Positions 1 to 6,694 of a stretch of DNA of 17,287 nucleotides are shown here, one piece after another. Position numbers and translations under genes: made by a program. The DNA is from UBA5078 sp041175045 (GTDB lineage Bacteria; Pseudomonadota; Gammaproteobacteria; Pseudomonadales; Pseudohongiellaceae), in the NCBI GenBank assembly GCA_041175045.1, contig JBEDFR010000102.1, forward strand, positions 1-17,287, given 5' to 3'. Within the stretch, counting starts at the first letter, position 1, and the number at the start of each line of letters is the position of its first letter. The notes under the pieces were generated by a model that saw nothing but the letters and a program-made list of their open reading frames with translations, did not search any database and was not told the origin of the DNA.

Positions 1-50
1 TGTGTGCAAAGCGCGTCATAGTGGCGGATGAGCTCTTCGATCACCAACAT
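1..50 (-). CDS. higA: HigA-type antitoxin, N-terminal fragment (runs off window)
   Basis: Only the first 16 codons are inside the window; they read MLVIEELIRHYDALCT and then leave at base 1. The ATG lies two bases beyond the stop codon of the HigB-like toxin gene, the toxin-first order and tight spacing typical of higBA modules. In the family, HigA is a helix-turn-helix antitoxin that binds HigB and represses its own promoter. The identification rests mainly on the neighbour, because no DNA-binding domain is visible in so short a piece. Confidence 0.6.
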   Translation of the reverse strand, partial: MLVIEELIRHYDALCT

Positions 51-52
51 GT

Positions 53-334
53 TCAGGGCCTCCAGTCATCGTATTGTTCATGGGTCAGAATGGCCCGGAT
101 GTAAAGCTTCTGTCGGTTGAAGTGAATCGCAGCAACAAGTCGGAACTTGTTGCCACCAAGATTGAACACGAAGAAACCTTCGACCTTGTCGATGGAATTG
201 AACGTGTGGCGCAGATCGGCGAATGATTGAAACGACGTGCTTTCAACAATTCGGTGCCAGGCGTTGAGCGGTCCGGCGGCCTCTGGATGCACCCGGGCGA
301 ATTCCTTCACGATCTTTCTGCTGATGATGTGCAC
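53..334 (-). CDS. higB: HigB-type toxin, RelE-superfamily mRNA interferase
   Basis: A 93-aa protein that resembles E. coli HigB (YgjN) along its length: the MHxIS start, the central FVFNLGGNKFRLVAAIHF strand region and the end with YIRAILTHEQYD. Family members cleave mRNA at the ribosome and are neutralised by the antitoxin encoded just downstream, which starts two bases after this stop. The start is GTG at 334, with AAGGA seven bases upstream. The family length is about 90 to 105 aa, so it is full length. It has its own promoter with an inverted repeat between -35 and -10, which fits autorepression. Catalytic activity is inferred from family membership only. Confidence 0.85.
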   Translation of the reverse strand: MHIISRKIVKEFARVHPEAAGPLNAWHRIVESTSFQSFADLRHTFNSIDKVEGFFVFNLGGNKFRLVAAIHFNRQKLYIRAILTHEQYDDWRP

Positions 335-355
335 CTGTCAATCCTTGATGGGAGC

Positions 356-384
356 AAAATATCTCAAAATGAGATTGTTTTCAA
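356..384 (-). promoter_or_regulatory. sigma-70-type promoter of higBA
   Basis: On the minus strand TTGAAA (384-379) and TATTTT (361-356) are separated by exactly 17 bases, an almost consensus sigma-70 arrangement. Transcription would begin near 349, leaving about 15 bases before the GTG of higB. The spacer contains the inverted repeat listed separately. Confidence 0.7.
361..375. promoter_or_regulatory. candidate HigA operator (inverted repeat)
   Basis: ATCTCA-AAA-TGAGAT is a perfect 6-bp inverted repeat with a 3-base centre. It fills most of the spacer between the -35 and -10 boxes of the higBA promoter and touches the -10. Operators of HigA proteins are inverted repeats over their own promoter, so binding here would block RNA polymerase. 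HigA binding itself is inference. Confidence 0.6.
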
Positions 385-531
385 AGCGCATTTCCCGGTG
401 TCCCGCCAATCCCTGGTCTGGTGAGCAAGCGCCTGTTTCCCCGTGCAGGAGGCGTTTGTGGTCAGCTTAGTTCACGACGGCATGGTCTGCCAGGTGCAAA
501 GCAGCCAGTGAGTCGACTACGACACTCAATG

Positions 532-1176
532 TCACGTCTCATCCACCAGCAATACGGAGGCGTCGCCAACGCCCACACTGATGTCCATGGGGAAGCTTCC
601 CTCGCCATGACCTTCGGCACTCTCGGCCACGAACGCCCGTTGGCTGGATTGATCCCGAGCGCCATGCAGGCTGGCACTGCCGACACCGGCGGACACCTCG
701 ACGTGGCCGGCGTCCAGACGGCTGCCGGTGATGTCGACTTCTCCCACGCCCACGTGAACCTCCAGCGCCGTCGCGCCGATGTGGGCAACGACCTGACCCA
801 CGCCCAGATGAATGGATGTTGTCGCCACGGCAGGCAGGCGGATGCGCCAATGCACCTCCAGATCGTCGTGATCCTCCGCGTTCAGACCAATGCGCAGCTC
901 GCCGTTCTTCAGCGCCTGTTCCAGGTCGATGGCACTGACATCGCGCTTGCGGCGCAGCAGGCCGGTGCGTTCCCCTTCAATCTCGACTTCCACGGACAGC
1001 GTGTCGCCCACTGCGGGCTCGATATCCATGGTGCCGACACCCCCGTCGATGCGCAGGGTCTGCACCTGGTCGAGGTCCCGCGTGAGGCGACGGGTGACTT
1101 CGTGTTCAGCGGCCCAGGCGGACGTTCCGCAGAGGGCGAACAACAAGACAATCAGGACGGGCAGGGGTCTGGGCAT
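532..1176 (-). CDS. exported DUF4097-like (putative adhesin / beta-helix) protein with GVG repeats
   Basis: A 214-aa protein with a signal peptide: MPRP, a hydrophobic stretch at about residues 6-19, then a likely cleavage after AWA (residue 22). The mature part is beta-rich and repeats a hydrophobic-GVG-hydrophobic unit at residues 46-48, 125-127, 143-145, 164-166 and 202-204, as in DUF4097-type putative adhesins, where such turns form a right-handed beta structure. The ATG at 1176 follows AAGGAG by seven bases, a strong ribosome binding site. It is divergent from the NmrA-like gene. The role is unknown; an envelope protein is likely. Plus-strand reading frames over the same bases lack a ribosome binding site and look like shadows. 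Confidence 0.65.
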   Translation of the reverse strand: MPRPLPVLIVLLFALCGTSAWAAEHEVTRRLTRDLDQVQTLRIDGGVGTMDIEPAVGDTLSVEVEIEGERTGLLRRKRDVSAIDLEQALKNGELRIGLNAEDHDDLEVHWRIRLPAVATTSIHLGVGQVVAHIGATALEVHVGVGEVDITGSRLDAGHVEVSAGVGSASLHGARDQSSQRAFVAESAEGHGEGSFPMDISVGVGDASVLLVDET

Positions 1177-1280
1177 GGCGGGGCTCCTTGTGTGTGGGGG
1201 TGTCGTTAGTTCAGCAAGGGGCGTGCCAGATGAAAATAGTCATTTGCGACAAATAGTTGGCTGGATTTCTGGCAGATTGT

Positions 1281-1298
1281 TCGCAGAATACTCTGCGA
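1281..1298. promoter_or_regulatory. inverted repeat in divergent intergenic region
   Basis: TCGCAGA-ATAC-TCTGCGA is a perfect 7-bp inverted repeat with a 4-base centre. It lies in the 275-base gap between the DUF4097-like gene (minus) and the NmrA-like gene (plus), the place expected for a shared operator. I could not find convincing -35/-10 pairs beside it for either gene, and it does not match a regulator site that I recognise. Confidence 0.35.
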
Positions 1299-1451
1299 TA
1301 TTCGCCAGTCCATGAGCATTCTGACCATGCGAGGGATTCGCTCGGGCGGATGCTGCCATGACAGAAACCGGTGCCAGAACGGGTCTCGCAGCCATGCCCA
1401 CTGCCGTCGTGGCATCATGTGCCCCATTTCACCCACACAGGAGTGTCTCCC

Positions 1452-2429
1452 TTGCGTCAGAACCGATCCGATCGCCCCCTGCACACCCTCTCGGCGCCGC
1501 TGCCACGGCGCCTGTTCCTTCAACTGCTGGCCGGTGCAGCGCTGCTGCTGGCAGCTGGCATGCCACTGCACGCCCAGCAGGAGCGCGAACGCATTATCGT
1601 GTCCGGCGCGTCCGGTCAGCTGGGCGCTCTCGCGGTGGAAGAGCTGCTGGCACGCGGCGTTGACCCGCGTGATCTGATTCTGGTCAGCCGTACACCCGAG
1701 GAGCTTTCGGCGTATGCCCAGCGCGGCGCCGCGACACGTTTCGGCGACTTCACGCAGCCAGAGTCGCTGCCTGCGGCGTATGAAGGCGGCACGCGCCTGC
1801 TGCTGATCAGCATCAGCGCCGGGCCTGACAACCGACCCCAGTTGCACAAGAACGCGATTGATGCCGCGAAGGCGGTGGGGGTGCGGCACATTGTGTACAC
1901 CTCCACGGTGGATGCCGAGAACACCGACGTGCGCGCTCTGTCTGCCGCGATGCACCGCGAGACCGAGCAGATCCTGCGCGATAGCGGGGTGGCCTGGACG
2001 ATGCTGCGCAATCACCTGTATGCCGACAATGTGGTGGGGCAGGCGCAGCGCATGCTGACAGACGGGCGTGTGGTGGTGCAGCCGGACGAGATTCCGACTG
2101 CCTTCGTGACGCGAGAGGATTGCGCGGCCGCTGCAGCGGCGGTGCTGACATCCGCCGGGCATGAGAATCAGATATACAACATCACAGGCCCGGCGGCGGT
2201 GCTGCGCAGCGATATCGCGCGCATTGCCAGCGCGATTGCCGGCAAGCCCATCGAGGTCGTACAGGGGCTGGGCGGTGAGCCCCAGGCCAGTGGGGCGATT
2301 GCCGGTTTTGCGTCCTTCAACGTGACCAGCGACGCGGTGGCCGTGCTGACCGGCCGTCCTGCCACCAGCATTGAAGCGCTGCTGGAGCGCAATCGCGCGG
2401 CGCTGCTGCAGGCGGCTGCCCCGCAGTAG
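1452..2429 (+). CDS. Tat-signal NmrA/SDR-like NAD(P)-binding protein
   Basis: An atypical short-chain dehydrogenase of the NmrA / QorB-like group. With the TTG at 1452 the protein has 325 aa; AGGAG lies eight bases upstream. An ATG at 1371 in the same frame would add 27 uncharacteristic residues. The N-terminus carries PRRLFLQLL (residues 18-26), close to the twin-arginine motif, followed by a hydrophobic run and a likely cleavage after LHA (41). The mature start holds the dinucleotide loop SGASGQLG (51-58). Further on, YTSTVDAENTD and the WTMLRNHLYADN segment resemble NmrA-like proteins that bind NAD(P) without the usual YxxxK pair. Cytoplasmic relatives reduce quinones or sense redox state; the substrate here is unknown. 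It converges on another predicted Tat Rossmann protein. Confidence 0.75.
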   Translation: MRQNRSDRPLHTLSAPLPRRLFLQLLAGAALLLAAGMPLHAQQERERIIVSGASGQLGALAVEELLARGVDPRDLILVSRTPEELSAYAQRGAATRFGDFTQPESLPAAYEGGTRLLLISISAGPDNRPQLHKNAIDAAKAVGVRHIVYTSTVDAENTDVRALSAAMHRETEQILRDSGVAWTMLRNHLYADNVVGQAQRMLTDGRVVVQPDEIPTAFVTREDCAAAAAAVLTSAGHENQIYNITGPAAVLRSDIARIASAIAGKPIEVVQGLGGEPQASGAIAGFASFNVTSDAVAVLTGRPATSIEALLERNRAALLQAAAPQ

Positions 2430-2470
2430 GCTCGCGTCCCGCCTTCAAGCCAGGAGCGCAGGCGCGGGGC

Positions 2471-3205
2471 TTACAGACCCAGCGCCTGGCGCAACTGGGC
2501 TGCCGTCATGCCGCGCACATACACCTCTGTGCCCCGATCGAAGCGCCGAGCGCTGTCGAGGGGCCCCACCAGCACCGGATCAAAGCCCGCATCCCGCACC
2601 AGCCGTTCGGTGATTGCCACTGCCTCGGCATCATCACCCGCCACCGGAATGCCGATGCGCTCGCCCGCGCGATGATGCTCGTTCTCCACCATCGTGAAAC
2701 TCACCGCATTGAAGGCCCGCACCAGGCGGGTACCGGGGAGGTACTCGGCAGAGGCGACCCCCGTGCCTCTGGCGATGGCGTCATCGGCCATGGGGCCGTC
2801 CCGGTCGGCACGCGGATTGGCGCAGTCGATCACGATCTTGCCGCGCATCCCCGCTGCGTGATCTGCCCCGACCTGTGGCAGAGCGCCATAGGGGACGGCG
2901 ATCAGAATGACATCGCCGAAGGCAACGGCCTCGGCGACGGTTCCCGCACGGGTATTGGTGCCGGCTTCCGCCACCAGCGGCGCCAGTTCTTCAGGATTGC
3001 GCGAGGAGAACAGAATCTGATGCCCGGCCTCGGCCCAGCGCTTGCCGACGGCGCCGCCGATCTGTCCGGAGCCGATGATGCCGATGCGCAGCGGCTCCTG
3101 CGCACTGGCCACGCGCGTCCGCAGGCCGGGCAGTGTGCCCAGCGCCGCAGTGGCGAGCAGCAGGGTGGTGAAGGTGCGGCGGGAGAGCGATGTTCTTGTT
3201 GTCAT
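2471..3205 (-). CDS. Tat-signal NAD(P)-binding reductase-like protein (F420-oxidoreductase / NADP-oxidoreductase fold)
   Basis: A 244-aa protein. Residues 8-18, SRRTFTTLLLA, form a twin-arginine signal, with a likely cleavage after ASA (35). The mature protein starts with a Rossmann motif IGIIGSGQIGGAVG (41-54) and then FSSRNPEEL, where the SRN segment is typical of NADP selection in F420-dependent NADP reductase-like proteins. VILIAVPYGALPQV and VIDCANPR are also typical of this family. Its ATG overlaps the stop of the Nudix gene (ATGA), so translation is probably coupled; GGAG also lies upstream. The substrate is unknown. It would need NAD(P) to be bound before folded export, as is known for other Tat dehydrogenases such as GFOR; that is inference. 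Confidence 0.75.
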   Translation of the reverse strand: MTTRTSLSRRTFTTLLLATAALGTLPGLRTRVASAQEPLRIGIIGSGQIGGAVGKRWAEAGHQILFSSRNPEELAPLVAEAGTNTRAGTVAEAVAFGDVILIAVPYGALPQVGADHAAGMRGKIVIDCANPRADRDGPMADDAIARGTGVASAEYLPGTRLVRAFNAVSFTMVENEHHRAGERIGIPVAGDDAEAVAITERLVRDAGFDPVLVGPLDSARRFDRGTEVYVRGMTAAQLRQALGL

Positions 3206-3810
3206 GGGCGGCTCCAGGGAGAGGATGTGTCGGTTGAACTGCTGATCAGAGTGGCTTGCAGTCGGCGCTCCGCCGAATGTCGGAGATCAAACATGCGAAC
3301 CGGAAATTGCATCGCACGTCGATCCGCAAAATAGTGCTCCAGGCTTACGCGGACGACAGAGAATGCGAGTTCGTCCCAGGGGATATCGTCCTCGCAGAAC
3401 AGTGCTGCCTCGAGGCTCTCGACTCCGGGTTGGAAGTCGGCGCTGGCCAGTCTTGCCAGGAAGAAAAAGTAGACTTGATTGATGTCCGGCAAGTTGAACA
3501 GGGTGTAGAGCGAACAGTCCATCGACTGGATAATCGCACCGGCTTCTTCGCGGGTTTCTCGTATGGCCCCTTGCAAGGTCGTCTCGCCGTTCTCGAGAAA
3601 GCCGGCAGGTAATGTCCACAGGCCATAACGTGGTTCGATGGCGCGGCGACACAGGAGCACTTTTTCACCGAACACCGGCAAAGTGCCCACGATGTTCTTC
3701 GGATTTTCATAGAAGACGATGTCACAGTGCCGGCAACAGAAACGCGGCCTGTCGTCGCCCGGGGGGACGTGCCGTACCACGGGTTCTGCGCAATGCTGAC
3801 AGAATTTCAT
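3202..3810 (-). CDS. Nudix hydrolase with N-terminal zinc ribbon
   Basis: A 202-aa protein from the ATG at 3810; a TTG three codons earlier is possible but gives no better ribosome site. Residues 4-7 (CxxC) and 26-29 (CxxC) form a zinc ribbon like that of the Nudix_N_2 domain. The Nudix box is complete: G70, E76, R84, E85, E88, E89 and G91 lie in the G-x5-E-x7-RE-x2-EE-x-G spacing and bind the metal ions used to cut nucleoside diphosphate derivatives. Related ribbon proteins act on ADP-ribose, NADH or FAD-like substrates; the exact one cannot be read here. It starts ten bases after the DUF2272 stop and overlaps the next gene by four bases, so the three probably form one operon. Confidence 0.85.
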   Translation of the reverse strand: MKFCQHCAEPVVRHVPPGDDRPRFCCRHCDIVFYENPKNIVGTLPVFGEKVLLCRRAIEPRYGLWTLPAGFLENGETTLQGAIRETREEAGAIIQSMDCSLYTLFNLPDINQVYFFFLARLASADFQPGVESLEAALFCEDDIPWDELAFSVVRVSLEHYFADRRAMQFPVRMFDLRHSAERRLQATLISSSTDTSSPWSRP

Positions 3811-3820
3811 GCGCTGCAAC

Positions 3821-4828
3821 TCAACAAAGGTCTGGTCCTGGCTGCGTCACGCTGGCGAGCAGTGGCTGTGCAGCCTCGCACTGCCGCGCCTGCATGGTCG
3901 GCGTGGTGTCGAGTGCGTTCAGCGCAATGGCAGGGGCCTGCAGTTTCAGATGCGCGAACAGGGCGCGGCCGTTGTCGGACAGGGGCCGCAGGCTTTCGCC
4001 TTCGTCCTGCACGGCATGCATCACCTTCATGCGCACCGAGCTGCGCACATTGCCACCAATCACCAGGATCTTCATAGCCTGCGGGTCCACCTTCACCACG
4101 ATGTCGCAGTGGGTGCGCGCGCCGGCACCCAGCTGGGCACGGCGCTCGGACAGGCTGCGGTAGGCGGGGCGGCTGCCACGGCACAGCAGATCGCCGGGTT
4201 CGATGCTTGCCGCGCCCGGGTCATGGGCGGTGAACACGGCCTTGGCATCCCGGCCATCGGCGGCGCGGATGGCCTGATCGATATAGGTGTGATGGGCAAT
4301 GGCGCGACGGAACTGGGCGGTCTCGCTGATCCCGCTTTCGCACATCACCCAGGAGATGAAGGCAGCGGACCAGGCGTCGCGCCAGCGTGCGCCGCCGCCT
4401 TCCGAATTCCAGTTGGCATTCTGGCGCTGCAGAATCCAGTCACTGTCGGGCGTGGCGGCCCAGTAGCCGGCGATGGTGCTGGCCAGCCTGGCACTCTCGC
4501 TGGCACTCAGACGGGCGAATGCCCCGCGCGGCATGGGCTGCGAAGAAGGTTCCGCGCGCGCCTGCTCGTCGACGCCATAACCGAACCAGGCCCATTCCTG
4601 CACCGCCGTGTTCACGATGCGGCGGCGGACGTCCTCGAGCGGCAGGGCCCGGCAGCTGCGGTCAGTAATGCGCATGTTGCCCGGGGTGCCCGTCACCCGC
4701 TCACTGGGAGGACGCACATCCAGCACGTCGGCGGGCAGGCGTTGCAGGAATTCACCGGGCTGTGCGTGCAGGGCGGCACTGGCAAGGCAGAACAGGCTGG
4801 CATGCAGGAACGGTTTGAATGCGGGCAT
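3821..4828 (-). CDS. exported DUF2272-domain protein (NlpC/P60-like fold)
   Basis: The ATG at 4828 gives 335 aa with a signal peptide (MPAFKPFLHA, hydrophobic to about 20, likely cleavage after LHA at 22). In-frame starts further upstream would place this signal inside the protein. The core matches the DUF2272 family: DAWSAAFISWVM (151-162), the downstream HHTYIDQAI, PGDLLCRG (211-218), HCDIVVKV (240-247) and VIGGNV (256-261). The fold resembles papain-like peptidoglycan amidases, but the position that carries the nucleophile cysteine in CHAP/NlpC enzymes is serine here (AWS), as I recall it being for this family, so activity is uncertain. It heads a likely operon with the Nudix and Tat reductase genes. 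Confidence 0.75.
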   Translation of the reverse strand: MPAFKPFLHASLFCLASAALHAQPGEFLQRLPADVLDVRPPSERVTGTPGNMRITDRSCRALPLEDVRRRIVNTAVQEWAWFGYGVDEQARAEPSSQPMPRGAFARLSASESARLASTIAGYWAATPDSDWILQRQNANWNSEGGGARWRDAWSAAFISWVMCESGISETAQFRRAIAHHTYIDQAIRAADGRDAKAVFTAHDPGAASIEPGDLLCRGSRPAYRSLSERRAQLGAGARTHCDIVVKVDPQAMKILVIGGNVRSSVRMKVMHAVQDEGESLRPLSDNGRALFAHLKLQAPAIALNALDTTPTMQARQCEAAQPLLASVTQPGPDLC

Positions 4829-4872
4829 CGGGAGGGCAATCCAGGGTCGGCAGATCAACGGACGGTGCCCGG

Positions 4873-4901
4873 AGTGTAGCCGCTTGCCTGGTGGCCGGGA
4901 A
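4873..4901 (-). promoter_or_regulatory. possible promoter of the DUF2272-Nudix-reductase operon
   Basis: On the minus strand TTCCCG (4901-4896) and TACACT (4878-4873) lie 17 bases apart, with a start expected near 4866 and a leader of about 38 bases. The -10 is good and the -35 matches at three of six positions. It lies just beyond the hairpin after pspC, as expected for a new transcription unit. Confidence 0.4.
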
Positions 4902-4904
4902 GAG

Positions 4905-4943
4905 GCCTGCGCCCCCCGGAGCGGGGATGGAGGGGGCGCAGGC
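4905..4943 (-). terminator. strong hairpin after pspC, terminator-like
   Basis: GCCTGCGCCCCC (4905-4916) and GGGGGCGCAGGC (4932-4943) pair perfectly over 12 bases around a 15-base loop. The hairpin begins nine bases after the pspC stop. Reading on the minus strand it is followed by CTCTTCCC, which is pyrimidine-rich but not a true T run. It may therefore end transcription inefficiently or protect the psp mRNA 3' end. Confidence 0.6.
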
Positions 4944-4951
4944 AAACCGGT

Positions 4952-5638
4952 TCAGATGCGCTTGATCTCGCAGTGCAGACGGAAACGGCGCGAGGTAATG
5001 AAGGCCTCCACATCGCGCAGACGGGACTCGACCTGCTGCAGCGCGGCGGCGCATTCGCGCACGGACATGGCAATGGCCGCCTGATCGTCCTTCGCGCGTC
5101 CCGCAGTTCCGGCAGCCGACGGCGCAGCCTGCCTTGCAGCAGGGGACGAGTCGGTGTCGTCGGCCGGGACGCGCTGCGCCACAGGGCTGCTGGTGTCCTG
5201 TGGTGCCTTTTCCAGGGCAATCCACAGCACGCCGTAGACGAAGAACGTGAACGGGCCGGCCACGAAGAAGGACAGCACCGCGAGGATGCGCACCGTGCGG
5301 GCGCGCAGCTCGAGGTAGTTGGCAATACCGCTGCAGACACCAGCGATCTTCACATCGTGCCCGCGGTAGATCGTTCGGCGGTAATTCAGGGAGCGAAAGT
5401 GCGCGGCCGTGCGGCTGGCGGATACAAAGGTGCGTACCTTGCCCTGACCGTCCGGCTTGAGCCACCAGTAGGTCAGGAAGTAGACCAGGACCAGGGTGGG
5501 CCAGGTAATGCAGGCCAGCACGACGATGATGCGCACCAGCACCACTGGCACATCCATGTAGTCGGCCAGCCCGGCGCATACGCCCAGAAAGCGCTTGCGG
5601 CGCTCGTTCAGCTCAAAGGGTCTGTTGCGGGGGCTCAT
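4952..5638 (-). CDS. pspC: phage shock protein C homologue with two PspC domains
   Basis: A 228-aa protein with two tandem PspC domains: residues 13-62 (LGVCAGLADYMD, then a membrane segment at about 33-57) and 92-144 (AGVCSGIANYLE, then a membrane segment at about 115-141). The C-terminal part is low in complexity and rich in Ala, Pro and Ser to about 190, followed by a possible short coiled coil (VRECAAALQQVESRLRDVEAF). E. coli PspC has about 119 aa and one domain. In the family, PspC and PspB sit in the inner membrane, sense envelope stress and release PspA from PspF. The ATG at 5638 follows GGAG by eight bases and overlaps pspB by 26 bases, indicating coupled translation. Confidence 0.88.
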   Translation of the reverse strand: MSPRNRPFELNERRKRFLGVCAGLADYMDVPVVLVRIIVVLACITWPTLVLVYFLTYWWLKPDGQGKVRTFVSASRTAAHFRSLNYRRTIYRGHDVKIAGVCSGIANYLELRARTVRILAVLSFFVAGPFTFFVYGVLWIALEKAPQDTSSPVAQRVPADDTDSSPAARQAAPSAAGTAGRAKDDQAAIAMSVRECAAALQQVESRLRDVEAFITSRRFRLHCEIKRI

Positions 5639-5861
5639 GCTGCGCTCTCCAGGTGGGCACTTCCGCGTCGAGAATGGCCTCCAGCGTGTCGATCCGGGTG
5701 CTCAGCGAGCGGGCGATGGCCGACAGCTCGCGGATGTCGTACTCGGTCTCGGTAGACAACCGCACGTTCTTTTCCTTGCGCTGGTACAGGATGAACGTCC
5801 AGACGGTGATGAAACCGCCCACCATTCCCACCAACACGATGACAAATTCAAAGAATTCCAT
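5613..5861 (-). CDS. pspB: phage shock protein B homologue
   Basis: An 82-aa protein with an N-terminal membrane segment (about residues 4-25) and a charged coiled-coil tail containing LSTRIDTLEAILDAE, the layout of PspB, which is about 75 aa in E. coli. It acts with PspC as the inner-membrane sensor that frees PspF from PspA. It starts 21 bases after pspA and its 3' end overlaps pspC by 26 bases, so pspABC is one operon. Confidence 0.88.
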   Translation of the reverse strand: MEFFEFVIVLVGMVGGFITVWTFILYQRKEKNVRLSTETEYDIRELSAIARSLSTRIDTLEAILDAEVPTWRAQHEPPQQTL

Positions 5862-5882
5862 TGCCTGAGCCCTGTCGCCGGA

Positions 5883-6539
5883 TTACTTGTTCAATTTGGT
5901 CTTGATGGCCTGCAGTTCCAGGTCGATCTTCTCCTGGCGGGCCAGCTCCTCGAACTCGCTGTGCAGGCCCTTGCTCTCGCGACTCAGACTTTCCACCTGG
6001 CCTTCCATCAGGTCAATCTTCTTTTCGTAGTACTCGAACTTGTTCATCGCGCTGTCGATGTTGTAGTGGTGCAGCTGCCGGTTCACGTCCACGCGGGACT
6101 GGGCTGCGGTGGTGCGCATGACGATGGTCTTCTGCCGCGCGCGGGCGTCGTTGAGCTTGGATTGCAGCAGGTCGATCTCGTGACTGAGCTTGTCCAGGGT
6201 TTCGTCGAGCTTGAGCATCTCGCTGTCGATCAACTCCACCGTGGCCAGCACGCCGGCACGTTCCACCAGGGCAGCCTTGGCCAGGTCCTCGCGATCCTTG
6301 CTCATGGCGAGTTCTGCCTTGATCTGCCAGTCGTCGGCCTGGCGGCGCAGCTGCTCCGCCCGGCGATGCAGGGTCTTCTTCTCGGCGATCACCTTGGCAG
6401 TGCCGCTGCGTACCTCCACCAGGGTCTCTTCCATCTCCTGGATGACCATGCGGATCATTTTTTCCGGGTTTTCGGCCTTGTCCAGCAGGGCGCTGATGTT
6501 GGCGTTGATGATGTCGGTCAAGCGCGAAAAGATGCTCAT
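5883..6539 (-). CDS. pspA: phage shock protein A, ESCRT-III-like membrane protein and PspF inhibitor
   Basis: A 218-aa protein starting MSIFSRLTDIINANISALLDKAENP, the amphipathic helix and conserved start of PspA/IM30. The rest is the long coiled-coil hairpin of the family (helix breaks near 80 and 150). PspA binds stressed inner membrane and, when not recruited there, inhibits the AAA+ domain of PspF. The ATG at 6539 has AAGGA nine bases upstream; the frame stays open further upstream, but that sequence is the regulatory region and the first helix defines the start. Expression is from the sigma-54 promoter at 6590-6605. Confidence 0.95.
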   Translation of the reverse strand: MSIFSRLTDIINANISALLDKAENPEKMIRMVIQEMEETLVEVRSGTAKVIAEKKTLHRRAEQLRRQADDWQIKAELAMSKDREDLAKAALVERAGVLATVELIDSEMLKLDETLDKLSHEIDLLQSKLNDARARQKTIVMRTTAAQSRVDVNRQLHHYNIDSAMNKFEYYEKKIDLMEGQVESLSRESKGLHSEFEELARQEKIDLELQAIKTKLNK

Positions 6540-6589
6540 GGTCTGGATTCCTTCGTTGGGTGAGTCGGTTTGACGAATGTCTGTGTCAA

Positions 6590-6605
6590 AGCAGCTTCTG
6601 TGCCA
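6590..6605 (-). promoter_or_regulatory. sigma-54 (-24/-12) promoter of pspABC
   Basis: On the minus strand TGGCACAGAAGCTGCT matches the sigma-54 consensus TGGCACR-N4-TTGCW at all fixed positions except one (C for T at the start of the -12 element), with correct GG to GC spacing. The start site is expected near 6579, about 40 bases before pspA. A PspF-type activator is encoded divergently, as expected for this promoter class. Confidence 0.88.
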
Positions 6606-6621
6606 GTCTCTATAAAATTTC

Positions 6622-6634
6622 CAAACTATTGAAT
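6622..6634. promoter_or_regulatory. candidate IHF site in the psp promoter
   Basis: CAAACTATTGAAT on the plus strand matches the IHF core (YAA-N4-TTGATW, the complement of WATCAA-N4-TTR) with one mismatch. It is flanked by A/T-rich sequence and is centred about 49 bases upstream of the expected pspA start, between the sigma-54 promoter and the putative activator site. IHF bends DNA at this position in the E. coli psp promoter. Confidence 0.5.
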
Positions 6635-6680
6635 TTAATGGCAAAAAAATTCTCTTAAATCCATGATCCATTCGCGCGTG

Positions 6681-6694
6681 GTGAATTTGCTCAC
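6681..6694. promoter_or_regulatory. candidate PspF upstream activating site
   Basis: GTGA-ATTTGC-TCAC is an inverted repeat centred about 109 bases upstream of the expected pspA start, the range where enhancer-binding activators sit. It lies between the promoter and pspF, so PspF bound here could also limit its own expression. A second small palindrome, TTTCGGCGAAA at 6705-6715, might be a further site. Binding is inferred from position and symmetry. Confidence 0.5.

Noticed and set aside
421..1209. Long plus-strand open frame opposite the DUF4097-like gene
   Set aside because: It lacks a ribosome site and domain content; the minus-strand frame has a signal peptide and AAGGAG.
1371..1451. 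ATG at 1371 as the start of the NmrA-like protein
   Set aside because: It gives 27 extra residues before the Tat signal; the TTG at 1452 has AGGAG at the right distance.
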